This document shows positions 25,998 through 36,431 of a stretch of DNA of 64,000 nt, piece after piece. The notes beneath the pieces were generated by a model. That model saw nothing but the letters and a program-made list of their open reading frames with translations. It did not search any database and was not told where the DNA came from. This stretch comes from Dillenia suffruticosa (taxonomy: Eukaryota > Streptophyta > Magnoliopsida > Dilleniales > Dilleniaceae): contig JAVTVX010000002.1 of NCBI GenBank assembly GCA_033439265.1, positions 11,762,174 through 11,826,173 on the forward strand, written 5' to 3'. Each line of letters begins with the position of its first letter. Position 1 is the first letter of the stretch. The position numbers were made by a program, and so were the translations under genes.

Positions 25998-28900
25998 AAT
26001 CTTTTGGTGAGTAGCCATGTACTCGTGCATCATATTCTTAAAGCATCTGCACTTCACAAATTTGTAATGAAAATAAACAAATTGCTGAGAAGAAATAATA
26101 TTTTGTTAAATAATTTATTAATGTAAATGGCTTCAACTTCTTAGAATATCATATTTATTCTTAACTCATTTGGTTAAATAAATGAGCTGTGAATTATTTA
26201 CAAAGGGTTTGATCTATTTGTAATTAATTTTAATTAAAGATAAAACAGTGTAATTTTCTTTTAATAAACAGTGCATCTTTCTCATATGATAAATCAATCA
26301 AGAAAAACAAAATGTTAGTCTAAGTTTCTAAATGCTTGTCAAGATATACAAGCAGACATAGATTAATGTTTAATGTATTTATTATATTTTTTCAAAAGAG
26401 TATATATGAATTTTAATAATAATTATAACGGTCGTTTTTACCGTATTAAAATGTTTAATTCATACTCTAATTAATTTGAATTCAGAATTTAAACCTTGAG
26501 GGACAAAGATTGCATATTAAATATGAGAATTAGGAAAAATTTTTGTTAAAAAACATAACCTCCCTTTTGGAAGATCGTAGGGTCGATCATGCATCATAGC
26601 TCTTACTTCTGAAAATGTATTCATTAAACATCACCCTCATAGTCTTTAATCCCCACTCAACTAAGCACTACGGAAAACTCTACTTGTGGATAAAAAAATA
26701 TCTCAATTCAATTTATCAATTTTTTAAAGTTAGAAATTAATAAAGTTCAAATCAATTTAAAAATTCGATTAATGTCAGACTTTATTATTAGATTTTTAAT
26801 ATATAAAATTATTAATATATTTATAATTTTATTCTTCTTGTAAAAAATCTGACCCTTTATAAAACTTTATATTTTAATAAAATTTTATTCAATTTTTTGA
26901 CAAAAGCTCGACAATTTACCACATCCATTGATGATTGATCTCTTCCCCCTCCCCCCTTCAAAAAATGATAATAATAATAATAATTGGTCAACCTCTGTGC
27001 CCCAAATAATACCCGATGCGAATGAACTCATGGTCCATGAAAAATATCTAACGAGTAGCTCACTTGATCCAGGAAGACCAACAAAAGACTTTTGGGTGAT
27101 AGAGAGGGATACTCTGGCCATTAAGGAAAAACCTCGAAAAACGCACAAAACAGCAGTGGTCACATCACAATTCACAGGGCAACGCGTTTACCGAGAACCA
27201 GCCACCAATCGGAAAGCGACCCATTTTTGGATTCATTCTTAAAAATTCTCTTCACGTCCCTTTTGAGGTGTCTTGCAAGAATTAATTAAATAAATTTAAA
27301 TTAGAGAGATAAATATGAAAAGGGCCACGAATCATGCGTTTAATGTATGTGGACAGCGGGTCCTAAGGGAAATTGGGGCTTGCTTTCTGATATTATGCAA
27401 CGAAGTGTATCGTGATCACGACCCTTTGCTTTCCTAAGACTATAGATCATTAGTTGGACTGTTGGTTGCTTTTTACTTCTAAATGTCTTTAATTTCTAGT
27501 AATTGACTTGTTTGGTTATTGAATTATGACACCCCTCCCTTTCTTTCACCCCTTCATTTACTAAATTTTGGTTATAATTTTCTTAATATTTTCAAGTATT
27601 ATGCTTAAATACCAAGCATATCACTGAATCGGATTATTTTAGAAATTTACTATCGTTAAAAAGGGTTGTTTTAGAAACTTCTAGTTATTTTTTAAAAATA
27701 GAAAGTGAAAAAATTAACTTTTAAAATAAATCATATCTCAAATATCATATATTAAAGTACGATACACCTCACTAAGATGAAAGAAAAATTCATAAAGATC
27801 AACGGGTCTTAGTTTTACTTAAATATCGGCATTACTAGAATATCGGCACAAATATTATCTTCATGGAAAAGGTAAAGCAATTTGTGCACTTGGATAAAAT
27901 GAATGAGCTATGGGGAGCACTTTGTAGACTTCAAAAGAAAGAGCCAATATAAGCTCCGTGAAAACTTATTGTTATTTATGAAGAGAAATTTAGTTTAAAA
28001 AAAGTGATGAAAAGGTAAAAGTGAATATTTTCTTACCAAAATAAAAAAATAAAAAAAGAACGATAAGGAGACATCATAAATTGGGATACAAAAAAGCTTG
28101 ACCGTAGGATGGGTTGACCTTGACCTTTCTCTCTCTCTCTCTCTCTCTTTTTTTTTTTTCAATTTATGTATTATTGAAAATTATACTTGCTTGATATAAT
28201 CCTCTGAAAGTTCGGTGTTAAGATTTAATTTTTATGTGGAAATTAGATTTAACATGGTCTTGGTCTATTGATGAACAGTACCTAATTTGAGTTATTTGTG
28301 TACTTTATTTTAATTCAATTTAGGTAAAATAGTATTATTTGCACTAACAAAAATATATTAGACATTAACTTCGAAAAAAAATTCAAAATATGACAACCCA
28401 AAATTTTAATATATTAGAAGACTATTCTACCATGTTCACAGTGACCCATGGAAATGGCAGGTGTTTAAACATATTTTTTAAGATCTAGTGTTTGAATCTA
28501 TGATTTTCGTGATCTTTATATAACAAAAAAAGATATATGAACTTTAGGTCTGAAATTCTAATTATATTAGTATATTAATTTACTATCTCCGAGAGTTAGG
28601 CAATTGAAATTGTATCTCTACAATAAATGGTAGTTATTCGATTGTGATTATTGACACTATCTTATAATGCGCATTAACCTCTTTGCATTAACTAAATTAT
28701 ACTCAATTTCTTTTACTTCAAGGGTCTTTTTATAATTACTGCATAAAAATTAAAAAATGATTAAATAACCATAATTCTAAACAAAATTAGTATTTATTAA
28801 CCAGATTTCTTTATCATATTATAATTGATTAGATAACAAGAGATAACAATAAGGTTGAATATTTTTTAAAATAATAATTAAAATAAATAAAAATATTTTA

Positions 28901-29934
28901 TAAAAATACTGAAAATGCTACAAGTAATAAGGTATTCTATTATTTTTGTGAGTTATATGAACATACAGAGGTTATAGTCATTGAAGGATGGCTAGATACA
29001 TTATGATCATCCAAGATCTTTTTAAAATTAGACGGTCAATATTTATTTCGGCGAACATCTAATCTAGGTTTTCCAAGAACAAAACGTAATAGCGGTTTCG
29101 TTTCGACGGAGACGAGCGGAGAAACCCGCCGCAGTAATTCAGCTGCGAATCTGGACTGAGTCGACTGACTCTCTCTCTCTTTCTCTCTCTCTCTCTCACT
29201 AGAAGTCATTTTCCACTAATTTCCACTGGGACCCAGTTAACACCCCCCGGGGGGGGGGCAGTTGCACGACGAGCGGTGACGAGTCGCTGCCGACCCAACC
29301 AATTGCGTATAGGATGACGTGGCAGTTGGCTTTTCACGAGTCCCACATTTTTCGTCTTTCCCTTTTTTTTTTTTTTTCAAATAATTTATGTTCCGATCTC
29401 GTTTCGCCACGCCAACTGACTACCCAAACCCCAATCACGCTTGACCCTCTCACCCGCCGAAGCAACGTAGCTCCCTCCAGCCCACTTCCAAGTCATCCAC
29501 TCTCGCCTTTTTAAAAGAAATAAAATAATTTTATTTTTTTTTTATTTTTTATTTTTTATGATTTCGTATATATTTACACTACTCCAACTGAAAAATGGAC
29601 AATTTCATTCCTAAATCTCTTAATAAAATTAAAAATATATATAAATTAAAAAAATTTACGGTTGCAAGTAAGAATATTAAAAAAGACAATAAACCATTAA
29701 CACTCATGATCATATATATAATTATTTATAAATTATACATATAAAAGAATTATTTTTATAAAAAATTTGTTTATATACTTAAAACTTCTCAAAATTAATT
29801 ACAAACATTATTAAATATGAACATGTATTACTAAGTAAAAAATTATTTATATAAAAAATACCAACCTCGATAAAAAAAATTGAAAAGTATTATTTCATTA
29901 GTCGTTCGATCGACCGACTGTTCCTTATTCTAAC

Positions 29935-30327
29935 ATTCTATATCAAGAAATGGCTGTTGATGTATCGAACAATTCTAACCACATGGCTTTTACCGATAAG
30001 GATGGGAAAAAAAAAATCAAATCAAATGATCATTTATCATTTTATCATATTATGTGATATAGTGTTGTTGTTGCATTCTATAACCTCCAACTCAATATTT
30101 TATAAATATTGATATTAATAGAATAATACAGTCATAGCATCATTGCCTATTTCTCATATTACCATTCTAAATGATGATGAGAAATGGTTTTTGATACATC
30201 CAACATACTCCGATCTCATGGTTTTTGTCCACAGGAATGAAAAAAACCAACGGCTGTTGTTCATTTTATGTTCTTAATACAATAAAAATGGTTGTTGTTG
30301 CATCCTAAAACCTCCAATTCCTATAAA
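29935..30327. repeat. Diverged direct repeat upstream of the Cys/His-repeat gene
   Basis: Two related units, about 29935-30107 and 30163-30327, share GAAATGG, CATGG(C/T)TTTT, TTGTTGTTGCAT and AACCTCCAA(C/T)TC in the same order about 230 bp apart. They look like an old tandem duplication in the far upstream promoter of the gene starting near 30765. Confidence 0.65.
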
Positions 30328-30426
30328 AACCATCCATTGAATGAGGCAAAATTACCATTTTGTTCTCCTGTTCAACGGAATATAGCTACGTTGAATCCAA
30401 CGGTCTCCAGCTCCGGTGGAATTGCC

Positions 30427-30432
30427 CACGTG
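30427..30432. promoter_or_regulatory. G-box in palindromic context
   Basis: CACGTG sits within the near-palindrome CCCACGTGTGGG, about 335 bp before the inferred transcription start of the Cys/His-repeat gene. G-boxes are bound by plant bZIP and bHLH factors. Its use here is inferred from position only. Confidence 0.35.
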
Positions 30433-30727
30433 TGGGAAAAATTTATTTGTCTGGGATAAAAAAATTTGGATTAGGTAATTACTATTTTCTTTTCATTTTC
30501 TCTCACTTCCCTTCCTTATCCTGCGCCCATTTTTCTTAACCTACGCCACCTCGTCTTTTTAATTTTCCCTTTTTAATTTTCTGTTTCTATATTTGCCATT
30601 TGGGTTCTTCGCGGCTCTTCCTTATTTGTTATTATTTACACCCGATTTGGCCTCACTCTCTCACATACGCATAACTCATTTCTCGCTGTGTCTCTTTTCC
30701 GCCTCTCCCTCCCTCTCTCCGTCTCAA

Positions 30728-30738
30728 TATATATATAA
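30728..30738 (+). promoter_or_regulatory. TATA box of the Cys/His-repeat gene
   Basis: A TATATATATAA stretch is followed about 30 bp later by a GC-richer leader containing AAACCCTAG. Transcription would therefore begin at about 30760-30770. Confidence 0.5.
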
Positions 30739-30764
30739 GTGCCGGCGCTCGCTCGAAACCCTAG

Positions 30765-33167
30765 TTTCTTTCGTCTGCACAAGTCAATCGAACTATGAAC
30801 TGATCGAATTCCAAGGTAACTTCCCTTGATTTCCTCGTTACCTTATTCCAAAAATCTCAATTCGCTTTCAATTGAATCCTTTTTGTTGTTTTTCTTCTCA
30901 TATTCGTTTCTCTTTGATTCCTTTTTTTCTACTCTCAATGTTCTCAATTCCCCTTTATCCTTCTTCGATTTTCTAATTAATTTTTTTTCCGTAAATTCAA
31001 CTGTTTTTCCATAAAAATTCTGTGGGTTTTCGATTTTTTCCGTCAAAAATTCGTTGATTCGTTGTACAAATGTTGTTTTTGTGCTCAATTATTGTCTTTC
31101 TCTTCTAAATTCATAAGTATTTTGTTTTAATTTTATTTTATTGGCTTTAATTTTGATATTTATCTGCTTAATTTCGATGGTAGTTTGTTCCTTCTTTGGC
31201 TATTGAAATCATTTTCGGGGTTCTTGCTAAATTTTTTGTTTAATATGTATGGTATCATTTATTTTTCATCCCTAATTTTTTTTTCTGAGTTTCCAAGCGG
31301 GGTTCGGGAAATTGAATTGCTTTAATTAATACAGAGGTCTAAGGTAATATCTAAAACTGTTGCATATAATCTTGTCCTAGGCTTTTAATTTATGTTTTTC
31401 CTCGTCTTCCTGTTCTTAATAACTGTTCTACTTGTAAGTCAAACTGTGTCAATAATCTTTTGTTTAGTTTCTTGTTGCATATCATTAATTATTCTAAATC
31501 TTGTTGTGATTATTGTGTGATTTGTTGTTTGTGTTAATTATTTCATAGATTTGTGGTGGTTCTATTGCCGCTGATTCTCTTGGAGGTCGATTCCGAGTTC
31601 TGGTTTTGCTAATCGACGCGGGGAATTAGAGGTTTGCTTAGATTTCCATTAGATACATAATTACATCCTGTGTTGTAGTCTAGATTTAAGGATGTTCTGT
31701 TATATTGAAATTTAAGGTTCAACTGGATCCTACTTGTCATGTTAGTTTAAGTGTTTGCTGTTGTTGGGTCTTTTTTTCTCCCCTCGGTTTGATTATGTCC
31801 CGTTCTGTGAATTTTTAGGGTATCATCATGGTATATTTGTTCAAATTAAAAATTTGTGGTTTGATAAACCCTTGATCCGTTCTGGCAAGCTAATACTTCA
31901 GTTACCTGTTCTTGTTTCAGCTTGCCGGAAATTTCTGTTTCCAGTGATTTATTTATTTATTTATTTTTTGTTTGCTGATTGGTTTTATAGATTGCTATTA
32001 GTTATAAAATAAACTTTTTCCTGGTTCTTTACAATGCTCCTCTAGGATATCTTGGAACCCGTGTTCTGTACTTGAATGCTCTTTGTTAGAGAACTTATTT
32101 ATATCTCCATATATAGTCTCGTTGCTTACAAAAAAATGTGATGACATTGAAATTTTCACATTCTATACGCATGAGCATATGTGGAAAATTATTTAAATTT
32201 CTCTTAGATGGTTGATCGAGCATTATCTTTAGATCTTGGAAAATTTAACTACTTCTATGATTTAAAGTTATATCATACACTAGTGTGAGAAGAATTTCTC
32301 TTAGATGGGTGATCGTGCATTATCTTTAGATCTTTGAAAATTTATCTATTGCTATGATTTAAAGTTATATCATACGCAAGTGTGAGAACAGCAAAAAAGA
32401 GGACCTCTAGGTGTTTGAAGCTGGAGACTTACTCTCAATACCTGTTTCTTGTTATGCTGCTTACTTTGTCAGTTTGTTTCTCTCTACATGTTTGGTTCTT
32501 GTCAAATAGGGTGTGGTGGCTTTCCGTTGGTGGCTAAACAAGTTCCCTATTGGATGATTTTCTTTGATTTGTCCATCGTGGTTGTTTTTCATGTCTCATG
32601 ATGTTAATGGAAGAACATTAATTTTTGTTTTTTCCTTGCCTCTTGCTTTCATAAGTAATGCCAGTGCAAAATTTTTCCTGATCTTGCTGTCACAACTTTT
32701 GGTGTCTGATGAATACGTCTGTGGTTTGCAAATCAGTCCATGTTCTTGAACTTGTGTTTATATTCATTATCGTTTTCAATCTGTAGGTTAACCACTGCAT
32801 GATGCCCATGTCTGTTTCTTTGGATTATTTTCTTCATTCCTGCTATTTGGTTCACAGCCTTCTCTCTGCTCCTCTTATTCTTGTGAAACAGGATGGTATA
32901 TGGCTATGACGTTGCAAAGGATTCAAGTTTATAAATCTCCATGATCTTGTGTTGTTGCTGATTTCTTGAGCGTATCTTAATCTTTTTCCTGAAAAATGGA
33001 TCGTCGTGACACTTCAGGATTTGTTAGTGGGGGTGCGATGTCTTCTTAGAGACATCTAAGCCTAGCTGTAGTTTTGTTTTTTATTTTTAAACCCGGAAGT
33101 CAGGTTTGGCTGTTCACTTTTGATTGAGGTTTTGGTTCAAAGAAGCGAGGGTATTGGATTGATGCTG
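30765..33167 (+). other. Spliced 5' leader of the Cys/His-repeat gene
   Basis: Splice sites suggest three leader segments: about 30765-30815 (donor AAG/GTAACT), 31549-31631 (acceptor TTTCATAG, donor GAG/GTTTGC) and 32892 onward (acceptor GAAACAG), which runs into the coding exon. The introns are T-rich, as in plants. Long leader introns in plants can raise expression. The small open frames in this stretch lie mostly in introns and are not proposed as genes. Confidence 0.5.
32197..32390. repeat. 97-bp tandem duplication in a leader intron
   Basis: Two head-to-tail units, 32197-32293 and 32294-32390, differ at only a handful of positions. Both begin ATTTCTCTTAGATGG and end in AGTGTGAGAA. They lie in the second leader intron. 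Confidence 0.9.
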
Positions 33168-35171
33168 ATGGACCCTAGATTCCAAACTTTTGGTTTTCCT
33201 GCTAACGGCTTCTCAAATGCATTCAAGAGTCTAGGTTGTTCTATTCAAGCTACAGGACCTGGAGCTACTTATTGCTTGGATACTGGCTTATGGCTTGATT
33301 CTCCGGTTTTGTCAGCACCTTACTTGTCCACCTCAAAAGGAATCAAGCGTAAGTGGAGTTTGGTTGATGGATCTGCAGGCCACCTTGAAGGTTCTGCATT
33401 GTCACTTGGGCTAGGCCGATCTTCAAGTTCCTCCGATAGTAAGGGAAGTTCAGCAACGGCCTGCACCTCATTTTCCTCTGCCAAGGAAACTGAGGAGGAG
33501 TCCGCAATGGACATTGAATTGGATTTTACTCTTCATCTTGGCAATGAGAAGTTACACCCAAAGAAATTGGCTAGCGTAAATCCAAAGGCAGCCGACTTGC
33601 ATCCTAAAATTGACCTTGAATTAAGCCTTTCAACTGGGCATAGTGAATCTGAGATTAGTGGTGTTTATCCAAGCTCCACTATAGTTCAGAGTGGCACGCA
33701 GATGCAACAGATGATTGGTGGTATGGTTGTAGATGAAGAGTTGACATCATCTCGTCAGGAAATGAGCATCTCTATGCCTCCGAAGCATGTTTCATTGAAC
33801 GAAGGATCTAGCTTTCTTTTCAACCAGGTTCCAAAGATGCTAAGCCCAACTTCTACTGGTCCAGAACCCTCATCAAGTATAATCACAGCACCAAAAAGTT
33901 CAGTCACCTGTACTTCCGGGATTACTCAACCACAACAGCCTTATCAACGCAGCAGTAGTTCAAAAACATGTAGATTTATAGGATGTGGAAAAGGAGCAAG
34001 AGGTGCCTCAGGTCTTTGCATTGCCCATGGTGGTGGCAGACGGTGTCAGAAGCCTGGCTGCCACAAAGGTGCAGAGGGCCGAACTGCATTTTGCAAGGCG
34101 CATGGGGGTGGCCGGCGTTGTGAATTTCTTGGCTGCACAAAGAGTGCCGAGGGTCGAACAGACTATTGTATTGCACATGGTGGTGGTCGACGCTGCAGCC
34201 ATGAAGGTTGCACACGAGCTGCAAGGGGTAAATCCGGACTTTGCATCCGACATGGTGGTGGCAAGAGGTGCCAAAAGGAGAACTGCACTAAGAGCGCCGA
34301 AGGGCTTTCGGGACTGTGCATCTCTCATGGAGGTGGTCGCCGTTGCCAATTCCCTCAATGCACGAAAGGTGCACAAGGGAGCACAATGTTTTGCAAAGCT
34401 CATGGTGGTGGAAAGAGGTGCACAGCTCCTGGATGCACCAAAGGTGCAGAAGGGAGCACACCCTTTTGCAAGGGCCATGGTGGAGGGAAAAGGTGTTCAT
34501 TCCAAGGAGGTGGGGTTTGCCCAAAGAGTGTCCATGGTGGGACACTTTTCTGTGTGGCTCATGGTGGTGGGAAGAGATGTGCCATGCCAGACTGCACAAA
34601 GAGTGCCAGGGGAAGGACAGACTATTGTGTCCGTCATGGTGGAGGCAAGAGATGCAAATTTGAAGGCTGTGGTAAGAGTGCACAAGGGAGCACTGATTTC
34701 TGTAAAGCGCATGGGGGAGGGAAGAGGTGTTCTTGGGGACAGCCTGATTCAGAATTTGGCAGCCCACTTGATGGTCCTTGTGACAAGTTTGCCAGGGGAA
34801 AGACTGGTCTTTGTGCTAACCACAGTGCTCAGGTGCATGACAAGCGGGTTCATGGGGCTGGCTTTGTGGGGGCTGTGGTCCAGGATCCACTTCTGAATGA
34901 GGCTGAGAAGATGAAAGGTTTTATGTCTACTGAGAACATGATGGTTGACACAATGAACAGAGTTAGCTCTGCAGGCTGGGGAACTCCTTCGATGCTCTCT
35001 GGAGTCTCGCCTGTCTGTCTTGGAGGCTTCTCTTCAGCTCCTGAAGGACGTGTGCATGGTGGGAGCCTGATGGCGATGCTGGCAGGACAGTCTAGTCTCA
35101 ATTGCAATATTGCAAATGCAAGCACCTCAGAGCAATCAAAATCTCATCAGATGCCTCTCAATTGGATGTAA
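33168..35171 (+). CDS. Cys/His (CHGGG) repeat protein, 'WRKY19-like', no WRKY domain
   Basis: This is a single-exon 667-residue protein of a plant family usually annotated as 'probable WRKY transcription factor 19-like'. Residues 1-265 are Ser-rich, with conserved MDPRFQTFGF, GIKRKWS, LSLGLGRSSSSSDSKGSS and LDFTLHLG blocks. The last resembles an EAR-type LxLxL repression motif (LELSLS also occurs). From about residue 267 to 545 there are ten repeats of about 25 residues of the form C-x4-C-x-K-x-A-x-G-x-[ST]-x2-C-x2-HGGG-[KR]-R, plus an eleventh diverged copy; the C-C-C-H pattern suggests zinc binding. The tail is poorly conserved. No WRKYGQK motif is present, so a WRKY label would mislead. 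A start six bases earlier (33162) is possible; MDPRF is the usual N-terminus. A role in transcription is inferred, not shown. Confidence 0.9.
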   Translation: MDPRFQTFGFPANGFSNAFKSLGCSIQATGPGATYCLDTGLWLDSPVLSAPYLSTSKGIKRKWSLVDGSAGHLEGSALSLGLGRSSSSSDSKGSSATACTSFSSAKETEEESAMDIELDFTLHLGNEKLHPKKLASVNPKAADLHPKIDLELSLSTGHSESEISGVYPSSTIVQSGTQMQQMIGGMVVDEELTSSRQEMSISMPPKHVSLNEGSSFLFNQVPKMLSPTSTGPEPSSSIITAPKSSVTCTSGITQPQQPYQRSSSSKTCRFIGCGKGARGASGLCIAHGGGRRCQKPGCHKGAEGRTAFCKAHGGGRRCEFLGCTKSAEGRTDYCIAHGGGRRCSHEGCTRAARGKSGLCIRHGGGKRCQKENCTKSAEGLSGLCISHGGGRRCQFPQCTKGAQGSTMFCKAHGGGKRCTAPGCTKGAEGSTPFCKGHGGGKRCSFQGGGVCPKSVHGGTLFCVAHGGGKRCAMPDCTKSARGRTDYCVRHGGGKRCKFEGCGKSAQGSTDFCKAHGGGKRCSWGQPDSEFGSPLDGPCDKFARGKTGLCANHSAQVHDKRVHGAGFVGAVVQDPLLNEAEKMKGFMSTENMMVDTMNRVSSAGWGTPSMLSGVSPVCLGGFSSAPEGRVHGGSLMAMLAGQSSLNCNIANASTSEQSKSHQMPLNWM

Positions 35172-35461
35172 GGGTTTCTTCTCAGCTTTGGATGTGTTCC
35201 AGTGATGTGTTGCTGTGTCCTTCCTCTAGGTGTTTGAGGTTGTTGATAATGAAAACTTATTAGATTTCTTTACTTCCAAGTTATTTATTAGCGCCCTTGT
35301 GATGCAACAGGGTGGAGATTGTAGTACTTTTGTTGCTTATTCGAGACTCTTCTTTGTAAATAGCATCTGGTCGTGTCCTAAAGGTTCTGTTGCGTACAGC
35401 ATGTCTCCTGTCAAGTAAGTGTTTAGAGTCTCTCGGTTGGTCAGTTGGGCATTTTGCTTGT

Positions 35462-35467
35462 AATAAA
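35462..35467 (+). terminator. Polyadenylation signal
   Basis: An AATAAA lies about 290 bases after the stop codon of the Cys/His-repeat gene and is the best visible near-upstream element. Several T-rich stretches follow. Confidence 0.4.
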
Positions 35468-35479
35468 TTGGATTCGCAG

Positions 35480-36420
35480 CTCTGTTGCTGTGATTCATGG
35501 TCGTTTGTTTCTTTAGGAACTGCTTTTCTAGAGAACTTGTCTCTTTCTAAATAACTTCTCTGTTTGGGTATTGAATTATGTTGTGCCTTGTGATATTTTG
35601 AAGTCTGTGAATTGTTTGATAGCGCTGCTCTCTCTCCAATTCTGGTGCTGCCTTTTGCTGTTTGTCGAGACCCAGTCAGTGGGTAGACTTAGAAATTGGA
35701 GTCGATGATGGCAGTGAGATCTCTCTCTCTCTCTCTCTCTCTCTCCCCCTTTAACCTGTTTCGCCTTGCAACCCCCCCCCTCCCAAGTCTTCGAGAGAGG
35801 ACAATTAATGATAAGATCAATGGAACAACCATCTAATGATAATGATCAATTACAGTGAAAATGATCTAAGGTTAAACAATGGTCCTGAAAACGAATTTTC
35901 ATTTTTTTTTTGTTTTCTTAACTAGAATTGACCGCTGACATGATTCACAAACAAAACGGCGATCTGTGGGGCGGCTGCCCTTTTTCCATGGGGGAAAATG
36001 TATGTGGTCCTTTTGTGTTAATTGTGCTAAAAAGGAAAGTAACATGTTTTATTTCCAATTCGCGAGCTTGAAATTGATGTTCTGTCCCCTGTTTTTAAGA
36101 AAAAAAAATTCATACGTACTTTTTTTTTTAAGAAAAAAAATTGTAACTCTAAATATTATTTCTCTCTTAAACCCTCCATATCATAACTCTAAATATATAT
36201 TTTATTTTACCATCAATATAAATTTATAGTTTTATTGTTAGATGTATCCATGCCCTTTTTTTTAAAACCAGGATTACGTAAAAAAGAAAGGCAAAAATAT
36301 TTTTGTTAATGGTGGAAATTTTATTTTTATTTGATGACTTCAATTTTGTAGTCAACTATCTTCATTTTTTCTGATAACATCTGTTTTTCCCGTAAATTAC
36401 GCCATCACATTGACCTTAGT
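35480..36420. other. Spacer between convergent genes
   Basis: This is the end-to-end spacer between the Cys/His-repeat gene (+) and the ALMT gene (-). It carries a (CT)n run at about 35719-35743, a poly-C run near 35775, and A/T-rich sequence. No gene is recognised. Confidence 0.6.
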
Positions 36421-36431
36421 GCCTTTTCTGC

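Larger units (their letters stand above)
21785..30700. other. 8.9-kb AT-rich intergenic spacer
   Basis: After about 120 bp of likely PAM71 3' UTR, no gene is recognised up to the promoter of the Cys/His-repeat gene. The spacer holds two worn SINE-like copies (listed separately), microsatellites, poly-A/T runs, and a GC-richer patch at about 29080-29330 with a poly-G run and a TGACGTGG motif near 29314. Open frames up to 104 residues (26928-27242) have no recognisable features. Confidence 0.6.

Noticed and set aside
26928-27242. 104-codon open frame in the large spacer
   Set aside because: Its N-terminus is built on a (AAT)n run, it has no recognisable motif, and no splice or promoter context supports it.
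29240-29262. Short GC palindrome-like CCCCCCGGGGGGGGGG run as a possible origin or terminator
   Set aside because: It is a simple homopolymer junction in a GC-richer patch. Nothing around it supports a defined function.
33985-34896. 303-codon frame overlapping the Cys/His-repeat gene, and antisense frames at 34008-34767
   Set aside because: They are shadows of the 25-codon repeat in the real frame; the real frame matches a known plant family throughout.
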